The notes under the pieces: model-generated
Seen by the model: only the letters and a program-made list of their open reading frames with translations
Databases searched by the model: none
What the model was told of the DNA's origin: nothing
Part shown: positions 30,657-37,615 of the stretch, piece by piece
Position numbering within the stretch: position 1 is the first letter of the stretch
Layout of the letters: the number at the start of each line of letters is the position of its first letter
Origin: CAYSSM01 sp964433905
GTDB taxonomy: Bacteria > Patescibacteriota > UBA1384 > UBA12157 > JAENIV01
Length of the DNA: 44,030 nucleotides
Direction of reading: 5' to 3'
Assembly: GCA_964433905.1 (NCBI GenBank)
Contig: CAYSSM010000004.1
Location: 1 to 44,030, forward strand
Program-made: the position numbers and the translations under genes

Positions 30657-31602
30657 TCTCCCAATTTTTGCCATTGAGTTTTAAATCGGCCGAAACTGTA
30701 AAACCAGCGGCTTTCTTGTGGCCGCCGCCGCCGAAAAGCTTGGCAATTTTTGAAACATCAACATCATCTTTTTCGGTTCTGATGGAAGCGCGGATCTGGC
30801 CATCGGGAGTTTCGAAAAATAAAACCGCCGCTTTCGAATCGGGAATTGAATTCATCAGATTAACCACTCCTGTTAAATCGTAGTATGTCGCCTTACATGT
30901 CGCCAAATCCTTGAGCGTAATTACCGATGAGACAAAACCCAAATCTTGATTTTTATGTATTCTTGAAAGCGCAATCCCCCAGAGTTTGAGTGAAGCGATA
31001 CTTTTATTTAAAGATACATTGCGGGTAATTTCTTTAAGACGAGCGCCATAGTTAAGTAATTCCGAAGAAATTTTCAGCGTTTCGGGCGAAGTGTTCGAAT
31101 GCTTAAAACCACCAGTATCAGTATATATCCCAGTTAAAATCGCGGTGGCGATATCGCGCGTAATCGGAACATTCATTTCTTTAATTAGTTGCCAAACAAT
31201 TTCCGATACGGAGGAGGCTTTTTGATCAACAAGATTCAAATTAGCAATTTTCCACAAATCATTTTTAGGATGATGATCAATATTTATTAAATTACGATAA
31301 TTCTTGGCAAATTTTTTAAGTCTCTCGGGAAAACCGGTTCTTTTTAAATCACCGCAATCAATAATTACAATAACTTCAAAATCGCCGAAAAGAACATCCT
31401 TTTGAATTTTTGAGACCTCTTTTAAAAACAAAAAAGGTTGCGGAATAGAATCTTTGCACACCATTGAAGTCTCTTTCCCCAACTCTTTTAAAACCATAAA
31501 CATTGCTACCGTTGCCGCCAAAGTATCGCCGTCGGGATCTTCGTGGATCATTAATAAAATCTTTTGGTAATTTTTAATCTTTGAAATAACTTTATGAAAC
31601 AT
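30643..31602 (-). CDS. DHH-family phosphoesterase (NrnA-like oligoribonuclease/pAp phosphatase)
   Basis: A 319-residue DHH/DHHA1 protein. Motifs: IHEDPDGDTLAATVAM (DxD-type site), IIDCGDLKRTG, NIDHHPKND (DHH), TGIYTDTGGFKHSNTS, and the C-terminal DHHA1 motif FGGGGHKKAAGF. NrnA enzymes degrade short RNA or DNA oligomers and dephosphorylate pAp; some relatives cleave cyclic dinucleotides. The gene overlaps the MBL-like gene by 11 bases, and ribosomal protein S1 is next upstream, so the operon has an RNA theme. Confidence 0.9.
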   Translation of the reverse strand: MFHKVISKIKNYQKILLMIHEDPDGDTLAATVAMFMVLKELGKETSMVCKDSIPQPFLFLKEVSKIQKDVLFGDFEVIVIIDCGDLKRTGFPERLKKFAKNYRNLINIDHHPKNDLWKIANLNLVDQKASSVSEIVWQLIKEMNVPITRDIATAILTGIYTDTGGFKHSNTSPETLKISSELLNYGARLKEITRNVSLNKSIASLKLWGIALSRIHKNQDLGFVSSVITLKDLATCKATYYDLTGVVNLMNSIPDSKAAVLFFETPDGQIRASIRTEKDDVDVSKIAKLFGGGGHKKAAGFTVSADLKLNGKNWEIVLK

Positions 31603-32065
31603 TGAGGACCATAACTTTTCTTTCTTCGTTGGGTAATTCAGTAAAAGAAAATTTATATTGATCCGCCCCTTCTTGTGAAACGCCTTCTTCGCGCAAAAAA
31701 CTGTCTAAATTTTCAGAATACATAGGGATGACCACGGCCGGATCAATTTGATTAATCACATCCATAGCCATTTTTGTTTCAGTAAACTCGCCCCCGCCGA
31801 CGCCGATTATTAAAACATTGATACCATTTAATTTTTCCAACTCTTCATTGGTCAGAATTTTCGCTTTTTTGATCCAAGCGATTGTCATCTTTTCAGATAA
31901 AATTTCCGTAATGCCGTCGATAACTTCAAGCTGAACCCCGCCTGATTCGTATTCACCAGGGTTGGAAATTTTCATCTCGCCTAAGCTTATTTCTTGACCA
32001 ATTTTGACTGTTTTGCTTTTAGTCTTGATGGTAAAATTTTCTTCGCCGTTGTAACTAATAATCAT
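31592..32065 (-). CDS. MBL-like (UlaG-type fold) protein without metal-binding histidines
   Basis: A 157-residue protein. Its wording (ISNPGEYESGGVQLEVI, NVLIIGVGGGEF, IDPAVVIPMYSENLD) follows the UlaG-like branch of the metallo-beta-lactamase fold. It contains no histidine at all and lacks the HxHxDH motif, so it cannot bind metals in the usual way. It could be a structural or RNA-binding relict. It overlaps the S1 gene by 4 bases (ATGA) and the DHH gene by 11, so expression is coupled to both. Confidence 0.6.
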   Translation of the reverse strand: MIISYNGEENFTIKTKSKTVKIGQEISLGEMKISNPGEYESGGVQLEVIDGITEILSEKMTIAWIKKAKILTNEELEKLNGINVLIIGVGGGEFTETKMAMDVINQIDPAVVIPMYSENLDSFLREEGVSQEGADQYKFSFTELPNEERKVMVLNVS

Positions 32066-33222
32066 TTTTTCACCTTTTTGGTTTTAGCTTTTGATGTAAT
32101 TTTGGATGTTGTTTTTGATTGGATCTTTTTATCGTCTTGTTTTACAAGATCCTTCATCGACAAACTTAACTTATGTAATTCCGGCTCGATCGAAATAATT
32201 CTGAATTTATACGATTTTCCTTCTTCGACTTTTTCTTTTGGATCGGAAACTTTTTCTCCTAACTCGGAAATATGAACTAAACCGTCTAAACTGCCAACTT
32301 TTACGAAAGCCCCAAAAGGAGTGATTTTGGTTATGCTACCGGGAATTTCATCACCAACCTTAAACCCTTCCGATTCTTTTAGCCATGGATCTGGCTGAAG
32401 TTTTTTTATTGATAAAGAAAGTCGATTATTGTCGGTGGAAATTACTTCAACATCAATCTTATGGCCAATTTTGAAAAGATTGTTTAAATCTTCAACATGG
32501 TCCCAAGAAACTTCAGAAATATGGATTAATCCTTCCATTTCTTCTTCAACATCAGGCAATATCACTTTAACAAAAAGACCAAAATTAACAATTCCTGTTA
32601 TTTCGCCCGTCAACTTTTGGCCGATTTTAATTTTTGTTAATTTCTCTTGCCAAATTAAATCACCCGCGGCTTTTTCGGAAAATATTAATTTTCCCGACCC
32701 GGGTTCAAAATTTAATATTTTAACTCGAAAATTCTGACCAACTAAACTGTGTAATTTTTTATATATTTCATCGCGATCGCCGGAATTAACTTTTGGATAA
32801 TGCGATGTGGTCAGTTGTGAAACAGGCAAAAAACCTTCAAAATCACCAAATTGGCAAATTAATCCACCTTTATTGGCAGAACTGGCTTTGACTTGCAAAA
32901 CATCACCGGTCTCAAATTTTGTCGCTAAGAGCTTGCTGATTCTTTCTTTATCGGCTCGGCGTAAAGACAAAATGACATAGCCATCGTCGTTTTCAACCGT
33001 CAAAACATAGGCCAAAATCTTGTCACCAACTTTTAGGTCACCCATGTCCGGTGAAAATTCTTGTTCGGGAATTATTCCTAAAGATAAACCGCCCACATCA
33101 ACTAAAATTTTATTTTTTAGACTTTGTAAAATTTTAACCTCAAATAGTTCGTTTTCTTTAATTGAGATTAAACGATTGCCGGCGGCAGCAACTAAATCCT
33201 GCATTGTTTGGGGTTTACTCAT
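32062..33222 (-). CDS. rpsA: Ribosomal protein S1 / S1-domain RNA-binding protein
   Basis: A 386-residue protein with four S1 domains (about 20-85, 100-175, 195-270 and 280-350). The third and fourth have the standard EITGIVNFGLFVKVILPDVEEEMEGLIHISEVSW and ITKITPFGAFVKVGSLDGLVHISEL patterns. The C-terminal tail is a lysine/threonine run. It would help the 30S subunit bind mRNA, useful in a genome with few strong Shine-Dalgarno sites. E. coli S1 has six domains; four is common in Gram-positive and CPR proteins. Confidence 0.9.
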   Translation of the reverse strand: MSKPQTMQDLVAAAGNRLISIKENELFEVKILQSLKNKILVDVGGLSLGIIPEQEFSPDMGDLKVGDKILAYVLTVENDDGYVILSLRRADKERISKLLATKFETGDVLQVKASSANKGGLICQFGDFEGFLPVSQLTTSHYPKVNSGDRDEIYKKLHSLVGQNFRVKILNFEPGSGKLIFSEKAAGDLIWQEKLTKIKIGQKLTGEITGIVNFGLFVKVILPDVEEEMEGLIHISEVSWDHVEDLNNLFKIGHKIDVEVISTDNNRLSLSIKKLQPDPWLKESEGFKVGDEIPGSITKITPFGAFVKVGSLDGLVHISELGEKVSDPKEKVEEGKSYKFRIISIEPELHKLSLSMKDLVKQDDKKIQSKTTSKITSKAKTKKVKK

Positions 33223-33248
33223 TGATCACCTTTCTTATCCCTCCATTG

Positions 33249-33665
33249 TTATGGTAAATATTTGTTATAAATTTGTTCTTCGCGGAATTTATTAATTTTT
33301 TGAGGTAGAATTTTAAAATAAAAATAAAGTAAATAAATTGACCAGATGATAAAAACTAATATCAATATTAACAGAAATAAACGGCTACCTAAATATGGAA
33401 TTTGCTGAAAACGAAAGAAAATTAATACCAAACCTGAAATACCCGTATAGAAAAAAATATTGAAAAACCGTCCTTGTAAACTGCTCAAAACCGGCAGATT
33501 TTTCTTTTTCTTGCCGTAAATAAACCAAAAAACAATGGCTAAAACAATAAACAACCCGAAAACAATCGCAAGATAAAGATAATCTGAATTGGCTGACGGC
33601 GTTTTTTCAAAAATGTAAGAAGGCTCGAATAACTTTTTGGGATTAATATTTTTAAACAATTCCAT
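33249..33665 (-). CDS. Membrane protein of unknown function
   Basis: A 138-residue protein with three membrane helices (about 27-48, 64-84 and 92-115) and short charged ends. I do not recognise a family. It lies 26 bases ahead of the S1 gene and after the tRNA-Phe cluster, so it may be read from the tRNA promoter or its own. Confidence 0.55.
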   Translation of the reverse strand: MELFKNINPKKLFEPSYIFEKTPSANSDYLYLAIVFGLFIVLAIVFWFIYGKKKKNLPVLSSLQGRFFNIFFYTGISGLVLIFFRFQQIPYLGSRLFLLILILVFIIWSIYLLYFYFKILPQKINKFREEQIYNKYLP

Positions 33666-33735
33666 AGCGATGTCTCATATTGATATCTGAAACAATGGAC
33701 AGACTCTCAATACCACTATATGCATGCCAACAAAT

Positions 33736-33905
33736 TGCCGGGTCGCAGAATCGGACTGCGTACACGTTGACATGCGTGCCGACTTTTGCCTATGCCTGGG
33801 GCGAGGATCGAACTCGCGACACCATGATTTTCAGTCATGTGCTCTACCACTGAGCTACCCAGGCAAAAGTCACAGTCAACTGCTCTACCAATGAGCTAAC
33901 CCGGC
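33736..33905 (-). pseudogene. Split tRNA-like sequence with tRNA-Phe inside its anticodon loop
   Basis: 5' part (33905 to about 33873): acceptor GCCGGGT, TA, D-arm GCTC-ATTGGTA-GAGC, anticodon stem GTTGA, then CTGT. 3' part (33770-33736): anticodon stem TCAAC, GTGTA, T-arm CGCAG-TCCGATT-CTGCG, acceptor ACCCGGC, discriminator A. All four stems pair fully. The ~100 bases between, in the anticodon loop, contain a whole tRNA-Phe. The T-loop has C for the nearly invariant second T, and no splice point gives a normal 7-base anticodon loop, so a pseudogene is more likely than an intron-containing tRNA. Identity is unclear; the 5' half resembles tRNA-Thr/Asn. Confidence 0.7.
33793..33864 (-). tRNA. 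tRNA-Phe (GAA)
   Basis: Complete cloverleaf of 72 bases: acceptor GCCTGGG/CCCAGGC, anticodon arm CATGA-CTGAAAA-TCATG (GAA), T-arm GCGAG-TTCGATC-CTCGC, discriminator A, no encoded CCA. It lies inside another tRNA-like sequence. Its first 18 bases and TTT upstream recur exactly at 34043-34063. Confidence 0.95.
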
Positions 33906-33934
33906 AATTTGTTGGCAGCCATGTGCGATATTTA

Positions 33935-34042
33935 TCCGCCAAAATCCGCACTGTAAGCAGAGGATACAATCCTCGTTCGAGTCTGAGCCTGAAGGCTCAT
34001 CCCTCAGAGTCGAAGACCTTTTACAGTAAGGATGTCGGCGGA
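33935..34042 (-). repeat. Long hairpin element L3 joined to a tRNA-Phe 5' fragment
   Basis: The minus strand starts with TCCGCCGACATCCTTACTGT and ends with TTACAGTGCGGATTTTGGCG, which pair imperfectly. Inside are TCGACTCTGAG/CTCAGACTCGA and GAGCCT/AGGCTC. The arms match L1 and L2. Immediately upstream (34060-34043) is a copy of the first 18 bases of tRNA-Phe, which breaks off into this element at the D-loop. Confidence 0.55.
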
Positions 34043-34200
34043 CCACTGAGCTACCCAGGCAAATATAGTTACAAGTTAAAAGTTACAAAAGAAAAAACAA
34101 TTTTCTTTGTATCTTGCATCGTATAACATATAACTTGTAATTAGGAGGCTGATATTTAAATCTATTTTATAATAGCAGAAAAATAATTTTATATCAATGG

Positions 34201-34272
34201 TGGCCGCTGCAGGATTCGAACCTGCGACTTTCTCGATGTAAACGAGACACTCTACCGCTGAGTTAAGCGGCC
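34201..34272 (-). tRNA. tRNA-Val (UAC)
   Basis: Acceptor GGCCGCT/AGCGGCC, anticodon arm TCTCG-TTTACAT-CGAGA (UAC), T-arm GCAGG-TTCGAAT-CCTGC, discriminator A and encoded CCA (34200-34198). 72 bases plus CCA. Confidence 0.95.
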
Positions 34273-34277
34273 ATAAT

Positions 34278-34856
34278 TTATTTATTTTCTATTGTTATTT
34301 TTTCAATTTTATCACCGACGGCAATTTTTTTAACCACATCCATTCCTGAAATTACCTGACCAAAAAGACTATATTGTTTTGGAAGAGTAGGTTGATCGTC
34401 TAAACAAATGAAAAACTGCGAACCATTAGTATTGGGACCGGAATTAGCCATCGCAACCGTCCCCGCTTTGTATTCACCTTCAACTTTTTCATCGTCAAAT
34501 TCATATCCCGGACCGCCGGTGCCATCGCCTTTTGGATCTCCCCCCTGAATAACAAACCCTGGCACAACCCGATGGAAAGTTAACCCATCGTAAAAACCTT
34601 TTTGAGCCAAGTAAATAAAGTTGCTGACAGTTATCGGCGCCTTATTGGCAAATAGCTCAAATTCGATTGTGCCTTTACCAGTTTTAACCACCGCTTTTTT
34701 GTTTTGAATCATTTCGCCCGATAAAAGTCCCGGGAATTCATAAGTCATATTACTCTCCTTTAGATTTACAGAATCCGATTTATTTTTATTACTAAAACCA
34801 TAATAAATAATTACCCCAACGATTAAAAGTATAATTATTATGCCAATATTTTTCAT
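34278..34856 (-). CDS. Cyclophilin-type peptidyl-prolyl isomerase, membrane-anchored
   Basis: A 192-residue protein with an N-terminal anchor helix (about 3-20) and a compact cyclophilin domain: VKTGKGTIEFELFANKAPITVSNFIYLAQKGFYDGLTFHRVVPGFVIQGGDPKGDGTGGPGYEF, then MANSGPNTNGSQFFICL. The catalytic Arg (FHRV), the Gln/Phe pair (QFFI) and the GDPKGDGTG loop are present. It speeds proline isomerisation in exported proteins. It lies between tRNA genes on the same strand. Confidence 0.95.
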   Translation of the reverse strand: MKNIGIIIILLIVGVIIYYGFSNKNKSDSVNLKESNMTYEFPGLLSGEMIQNKKAVVKTGKGTIEFELFANKAPITVSNFIYLAQKGFYDGLTFHRVVPGFVIQGGDPKGDGTGGPGYEFDDEKVEGEYKAGTVAMANSGPNTNGSQFFICLDDQPTLPKQYSLFGQVISGMDVVKKIAVGDKIEKITIENK

Positions 34857-34877
34857 AAGTATAAATCCATGGTTGAC

Positions 34878-34964
34878 ACCCTGTGGTCTTTGCCACAGTT
34901 CAATATTTTATCAATAAAATGTTTTCATCTTTTATTTTAACGCCCTGCGGTCTCTGCCGCAGGG
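34878..34964. repeat. Two related hairpins with a compensatory stem change
   Basis: CTGTGG-TCTTTG-CCACAG (34881-34898) and CCCTGCGG-TCTCTG-CCGCAGGG (34943-34964). The stems differ by a T-A to C-G swap at paired positions, and the loops differ by one base. They lie between tRNA-Leu (GAG) and the cyclophilin gene. The second could also end the tRNA transcript. Confidence 0.7.
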
Positions 34965-34998
34965 GGATTTACAAGTAATTGTAGGATGTTAAACGTGG

Positions 34999-35082
34999 TG
35001 CCCAGGACAGGACTTGAACCTGCACGGGCTTGCGCCCATAGCCACCTCAAGGCTACGCGTATACCGATTCCGCCACCTGGGC
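34999..35082 (-). tRNA. tRNA-Leu (GAG)
   Basis: 84 bases. Acceptor GCCCAGG/CCTGGGC, anticodon arm TAGCC-TTGAGGT-GGCTA (GAG), long variable arm with GGGC/GCCC, T-arm GCAGG-TTCAAGT-CCTGT, discriminator A and encoded CCA (34998-34996). Confidence 0.95.
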
Positions 35083-35144
35083 ATCTATTATGATTATACC
35101 TTAAAAAAGTGTTTTTTTCAACTTAAAAATGCTCTATTCTCAAG

Positions 35145-35220
35145 ACAAGAACCTGCTTCGCAGAACTTGTTTCTCAATTTACTTAAAATAGTTCGAAGAT
35201 GCCTGACTAACAGACAGGCA
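35145..35220. repeat. Two short hairpins between tRNA-Leu (GAG) and the coiled-coil gene
   Basis: ACAAG-aac-CTGC-ttc-GCAG-aa-CTTGT (35145-35170), and TGCCTG (35200-35205) with CAGGCA (35215-35220). The second lies 16 bases after the stop of the coiled-coil gene and may be its terminator, though no T-run follows. Confidence 0.45.
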
Positions 35221-35236
35221 AAATGTGACTGGTAGT

Positions 35237-35578
35237 TTATACGCCTGTCATTCTAAGCTTTTTTTCCAAAACTAAAACTCTCTTCTCTAGCTTCTCGTAT
35301 TCTTCATAGTCAACTTTTCTTTTAAGCATTCCCTTGATCATCTCAATGTTTTCCGTATTAAGAGCCGTCATTTCCATAATCGCATCTAATTTTTTAAATA
35401 TCTCATTAAACTTTTTTGTATGATCAACTTGCACTTCAACGATAATTTTTAAACGACTGTCAAACTCCTCCAAAAGCATTTTCTGATGTCGTTGCATCTC
35501 TACCGTTTGTGTAGTCAAGTTCTCATTAATATGCTTGGTTTGGTCATCTAATAATTTTTTGAACGTTTTATCTTCCAT
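35237..35578 (-). CDS. Small coiled-coil protein
   Basis: A 113-residue, highly charged protein that is almost all helix, with heptad-like spacing throughout (LDDQTKHINENLTTQTVEM to LEKRVLVLEKKLRM). No signal peptide or membrane segment. Similar short coiled-coil proteins are frequent in CPR genomes and have no assigned role. AGGAG lies shortly before the ATG. Confidence 0.6.
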   Translation of the reverse strand: MEDKTFKKLLDDQTKHINENLTTQTVEMQRHQKMLLEEFDSRLKIIVEVQVDHTKKFNEIFKKLDAIMEMTALNTENIEMIKGMLKRKVDYEEYEKLEKRVLVLEKKLRMTGV

Positions 35579-35650
35579 ATTGGTCTCCTGATTTTAACAA
35601 TATTCTATTTAGAAAATGATGTCAATTTCCAACTGGTGCCCGGGAGAGGA

Positions 35651-35700
35651 CTCCCTCCTGCGTCCTCTGCTTGCAGTGCGGACTTCGGTAGGGCAAGCGA
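35651..35700 (+). repeat. Hairpin element L2
   Basis: CTCCCTCCTGCGTCCTCTGC then TTGCAGTGCGGACTTCGG. Shares GGACTCCCTCCT and CAGTGCGGACT exactly with L1 (30449-30491). GTCC/GGAC and CTGC/GCAG form the stem. Confidence 0.55.
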
Positions 35701-35723
35701 ACCCATACTTGCAGATTCGTATA

Positions 35724-35805
35724 TGCCAGTGGTGGGATTCGAACCCACAATCCTTGCGGAACACGGCTCTGAACCGTGCGCGTATGCCAATTCCGCCACG
35801 CTGGC
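35724..35805 (-). tRNA. tRNA-Leu (CAG)
   Basis: 82 bases: acceptor GCCAGCG/CACTGGC, anticodon arm CACGG-TTCAGAG-CCGTG (CAG), variable arm, T-arm GTGGG-TTCGAAT-CCCAC, discriminator A, no encoded CCA. One C-A mismatch at the sixth acceptor pair. Confidence 0.93.
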
Positions 35806-35833
35806 ATGCATTATTCCAGCACCCGGGCAGATT

Positions 35834-37198
35834 TTATTTTTTTATTCTTTTAGTATGAATATACCACAAAGCGACATTCAAAAATCGGTCTCCTTCGGTT
35901 GCTGCAACAATTTTTTCGATACCATAAACTTTATTAGATACCAAATAAAAATAATCTTGATGCTCAACAACATAAGCCGGTATTTCCTGATCAATAATTT
36001 GCTGAAATTCAGCGTATTTTTCTTCGCGTTTTTTAAAATCAAATTCCTGGCGGGCATCTTCCATTAATTTATCGGCTTTAATATTTTTAAAATTTGATAA
36101 ATTACGACCGTCTTCTTTGATTTGTGAGGAATGCCAAAACGGATAAGGATCAGGATCTTCACCGTAATCAAGTCCGTATAGCAATAAATCATAGTCCCGT
36201 TTTGGAATGGTAGTTTTTTGCAAAGTAACATTATCCTTAACATCTAAAGTAACCTTTACGCCGGCTTTCCCCCATTTGTCAACAACCGCTTTAGCCAGCT
36301 CAACATTTTTGGCATTATCAGAAGTAACCAATCTCAAATCCAATTCTTTATTCGGTGAAGAATTCTCTTTTAATGCTCGGCGAATATTAATGTCCTGCAA
36401 GCTTTTATTGGAAAGATTAAAAAATAAATATAAATCTCTTGGCAAATGAACTTCAAATTTATTATAATCTTTCATGTCCTGATTATTTTGGATGCCCAGT
36501 CCGTAAATATCCTTCCTTCTTGCCGCTTTTAATAAATCGTCCTGGCTATTAAACAATTTGACAACTACTTTATTAATGTAGGGTTTACCCGCATAATAAT
36601 CGTCACGAGCCGTTAATTCGACTTCGTCTTTCGTTTCTTTAGAAATTCGATATGGCCCGTAGTCAAAGATTGGTTCAGTCGAAGCATAGAGAAAAGGACT
36701 AAACGGTTGTTTGAAGGAAAATGTAATTGTACTCGAATCGGGAGTTGAGATCTCAATATCTTTCCAAATATTTTTTGATAGAATTTGACTGGCCAAATCC
36801 TCTGAACTAAAATTATCCCTTAGTTTGAATTCGTATAATTTACCGTTATTTTTTATCTCCCAACTTTGAGCCATATCGGCAACAATGTTTTTTTGATTAT
36901 CGTATTTGGTTAAACCGGCATAAATTAACCGCGGCAAGTGCTTATCAAGATCTTTGCTTTCACCAACAATTCCTTCAACAAATTCACCTCCGGTAGCTGG
37001 CACTTGCCTGGTACCAGAAAGCCAATTACGATAGCCCAAGAAAACAAAGGATATCGCTACTGTTGCAAAAAGGCCCAATAATATTATTTTTTCTATCCTT
37101 GAAAAAACTCGAGGCAAGTGTTTGAAACTATAAAGTGTATCCCGCCAAGGATATTTTTTTATCGAATTGAGAATTTTTTTAGATTTGATAAATTTCAT
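35834..37198 (-). CDS. ABC transporter substrate-binding protein, family 5 (peptide/oligopeptide type)
   Basis: A 454-residue protein of the SBP_bac_5 (DppA/OppA-like) family, shorter than the usual 500-600. A basic N-terminus precedes one membrane helix (about 38-58). There is no lipobox, so it is held by the helix. Family features are GGEFVEGIVGESKDLDKHLPRLIYAGLTKYD and SWEIKNNGKLYEFKLRDN near the N-terminus, and KRDYDLLLYGLDYGEDPDPYPFWHSSQ near the C-terminus. It should bind peptides or similar solutes outside. No permease or ATPase gene is next to it. Confidence 0.88.
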   Translation of the reverse strand: MKFIKSKKILNSIKKYPWRDTLYSFKHLPRVFSRIEKIILLGLFATVAISFVFLGYRNWLSGTRQVPATGGEFVEGIVGESKDLDKHLPRLIYAGLTKYDNQKNIVADMAQSWEIKNNGKLYEFKLRDNFSSEDLASQILSKNIWKDIEISTPDSSTITFSFKQPFSPFLYASTEPIFDYGPYRISKETKDEVELTARDDYYAGKPYINKVVVKLFNSQDDLLKAARRKDIYGLGIQNNQDMKDYNKFEVHLPRDLYLFFNLSNKSLQDINIRRALKENSSPNKELDLRLVTSDNAKNVELAKAVVDKWGKAGVKVTLDVKDNVTLQKTTIPKRDYDLLLYGLDYGEDPDPYPFWHSSQIKEDGRNLSNFKNIKADKLMEDARQEFDFKKREEKYAEFQQIIDQEIPAYVVEHQDYFYLVSNKVYGIEKIVAATEGDRFLNVALWYIHTKRIKK

Positions 37199-37232
37199 AT
37201 AAGATATTCTCCTATAATAAATGAGGACTTTA

Positions 37233-37448
37233 TTAGATCAGAAAATTAATTATTACCAAGCCAACAAAAATTAGAGCCATAGCTATGGTAAAATAAAATA
37301 AAAATTTTTCCGCTCCGCGGCGAGTTCTGTAAACAGCTCCCTCGCCACCGAATGCTCCACCCAAAGAAGTACCGCGATGCTGAAGAAGGATGGCTAACAT
37401 TAAGATAACAGATACAACAATTTGAACGATCAATAAAATTTGGTTCAT
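37233..37448 (-). CDS. secG: Preprotein translocase subunit SecG
   Basis: A 71-residue protein with two membrane helices (about 3-23 and 50-70) and the SecG loop motif LLQHRGTSLGGAFGG. It assists SecYE and SecA in export. Normal length. It precedes the substrate-binding protein by 34 bases. Confidence 0.95.
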   Translation of the reverse strand: MNQILLIVQIVVSVILMLAILLQHRGTSLGGAFGGEGAVYRTRRGAEKFLFYFTIAMALIFVGLVIINFLI

Positions 37449-37491
37449 TACTTTAATATTATAAGATATTTACCAAAAATTGTAAAGGTGG

Positions 37492-37497
37492 TATAAT
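37492..37497 (+). promoter_or_regulatory. Extended -10 promoter of the tRNA-Gly/tRNA-Cys unit
   Basis: TGGTATAAT on the plus strand with a weak -35 (TTTACC, 37469-37474) 17 bases upstream. It precedes tRNA-Gly by 43 bases. Confidence 0.55.
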
Positions 37498-37540
37498 TAT
37501 ATCTGTGAGAAGTTAACGCTGAGAAGTAAAGCGACGAAGC

Positions 37541-37612
37541 GCGAGAGTAGTTCATCGGTAGAACGTCTCCTTGCCAAGGAGAAGGTAGCGGGTTCAATTC
37601 CCGTCTCTCGCT
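37541..37612 (+). tRNA. tRNA-Gly (GCC)
   Basis: Acceptor GCGAGAG/CTCTCGC, anticodon arm CTCCT-TGCCA-AGGAG (GCC in TTGCCAA), T-arm with TTCAATT, discriminator T and encoded CCA (37613-37615). Confidence 0.95.
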
Positions 37613-37615
37613 CCA

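Larger units (their letters stand above)
33725..33917. repeat. Nested inverted repeats around tRNA-Phe
   Basis: Outer repeat: TGCCAACAAATTGCCGGGT (33725-33743) and its exact complement at 33899-33917, 19 bp. It includes the acceptor stem of the outer tRNA-like sequence and 12 bases beyond. Inner repeat: GACTTTTGCCT (33781-33791) and AGGCAAAAGTC (33861-33871), 11 bp, around tRNA-Phe. Confidence 0.85.
35637..35828 (-). pseudogene. Split tRNA-Leu-like sequence enclosing tRNA-Leu (CAG) and element L2
   Basis: 5' fragment GCCCGGGTGCTGGAAT (35828-35813) is the first 16 bases of a tRNA-Leu and breaks off in the D-loop. 3' fragment GAGTCCTCTCCCGGGC, A, CCA (35652-35634) is the T-loop to the CCA end. 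The acceptor arms pair perfectly. The interior is taken by intact tRNA-Leu (CAG) and hairpin element L2. No anticodon arm of the outer copy remains. Confidence 0.6.

Noticed and set aside
33736..33905. Group I intron in the outer tRNA
   Set aside because: The interruption is only about 100 bases and is filled by tRNA-Phe, so there is no room for a group I core.
35605..35858. Several 60-80 codon frames over the tRNA-Leu region
   Set aside because: They are readings of tRNA sequence (the familiar WRNWHTRTVQSRVP and VGFEPTILAEHG type) and not genes.
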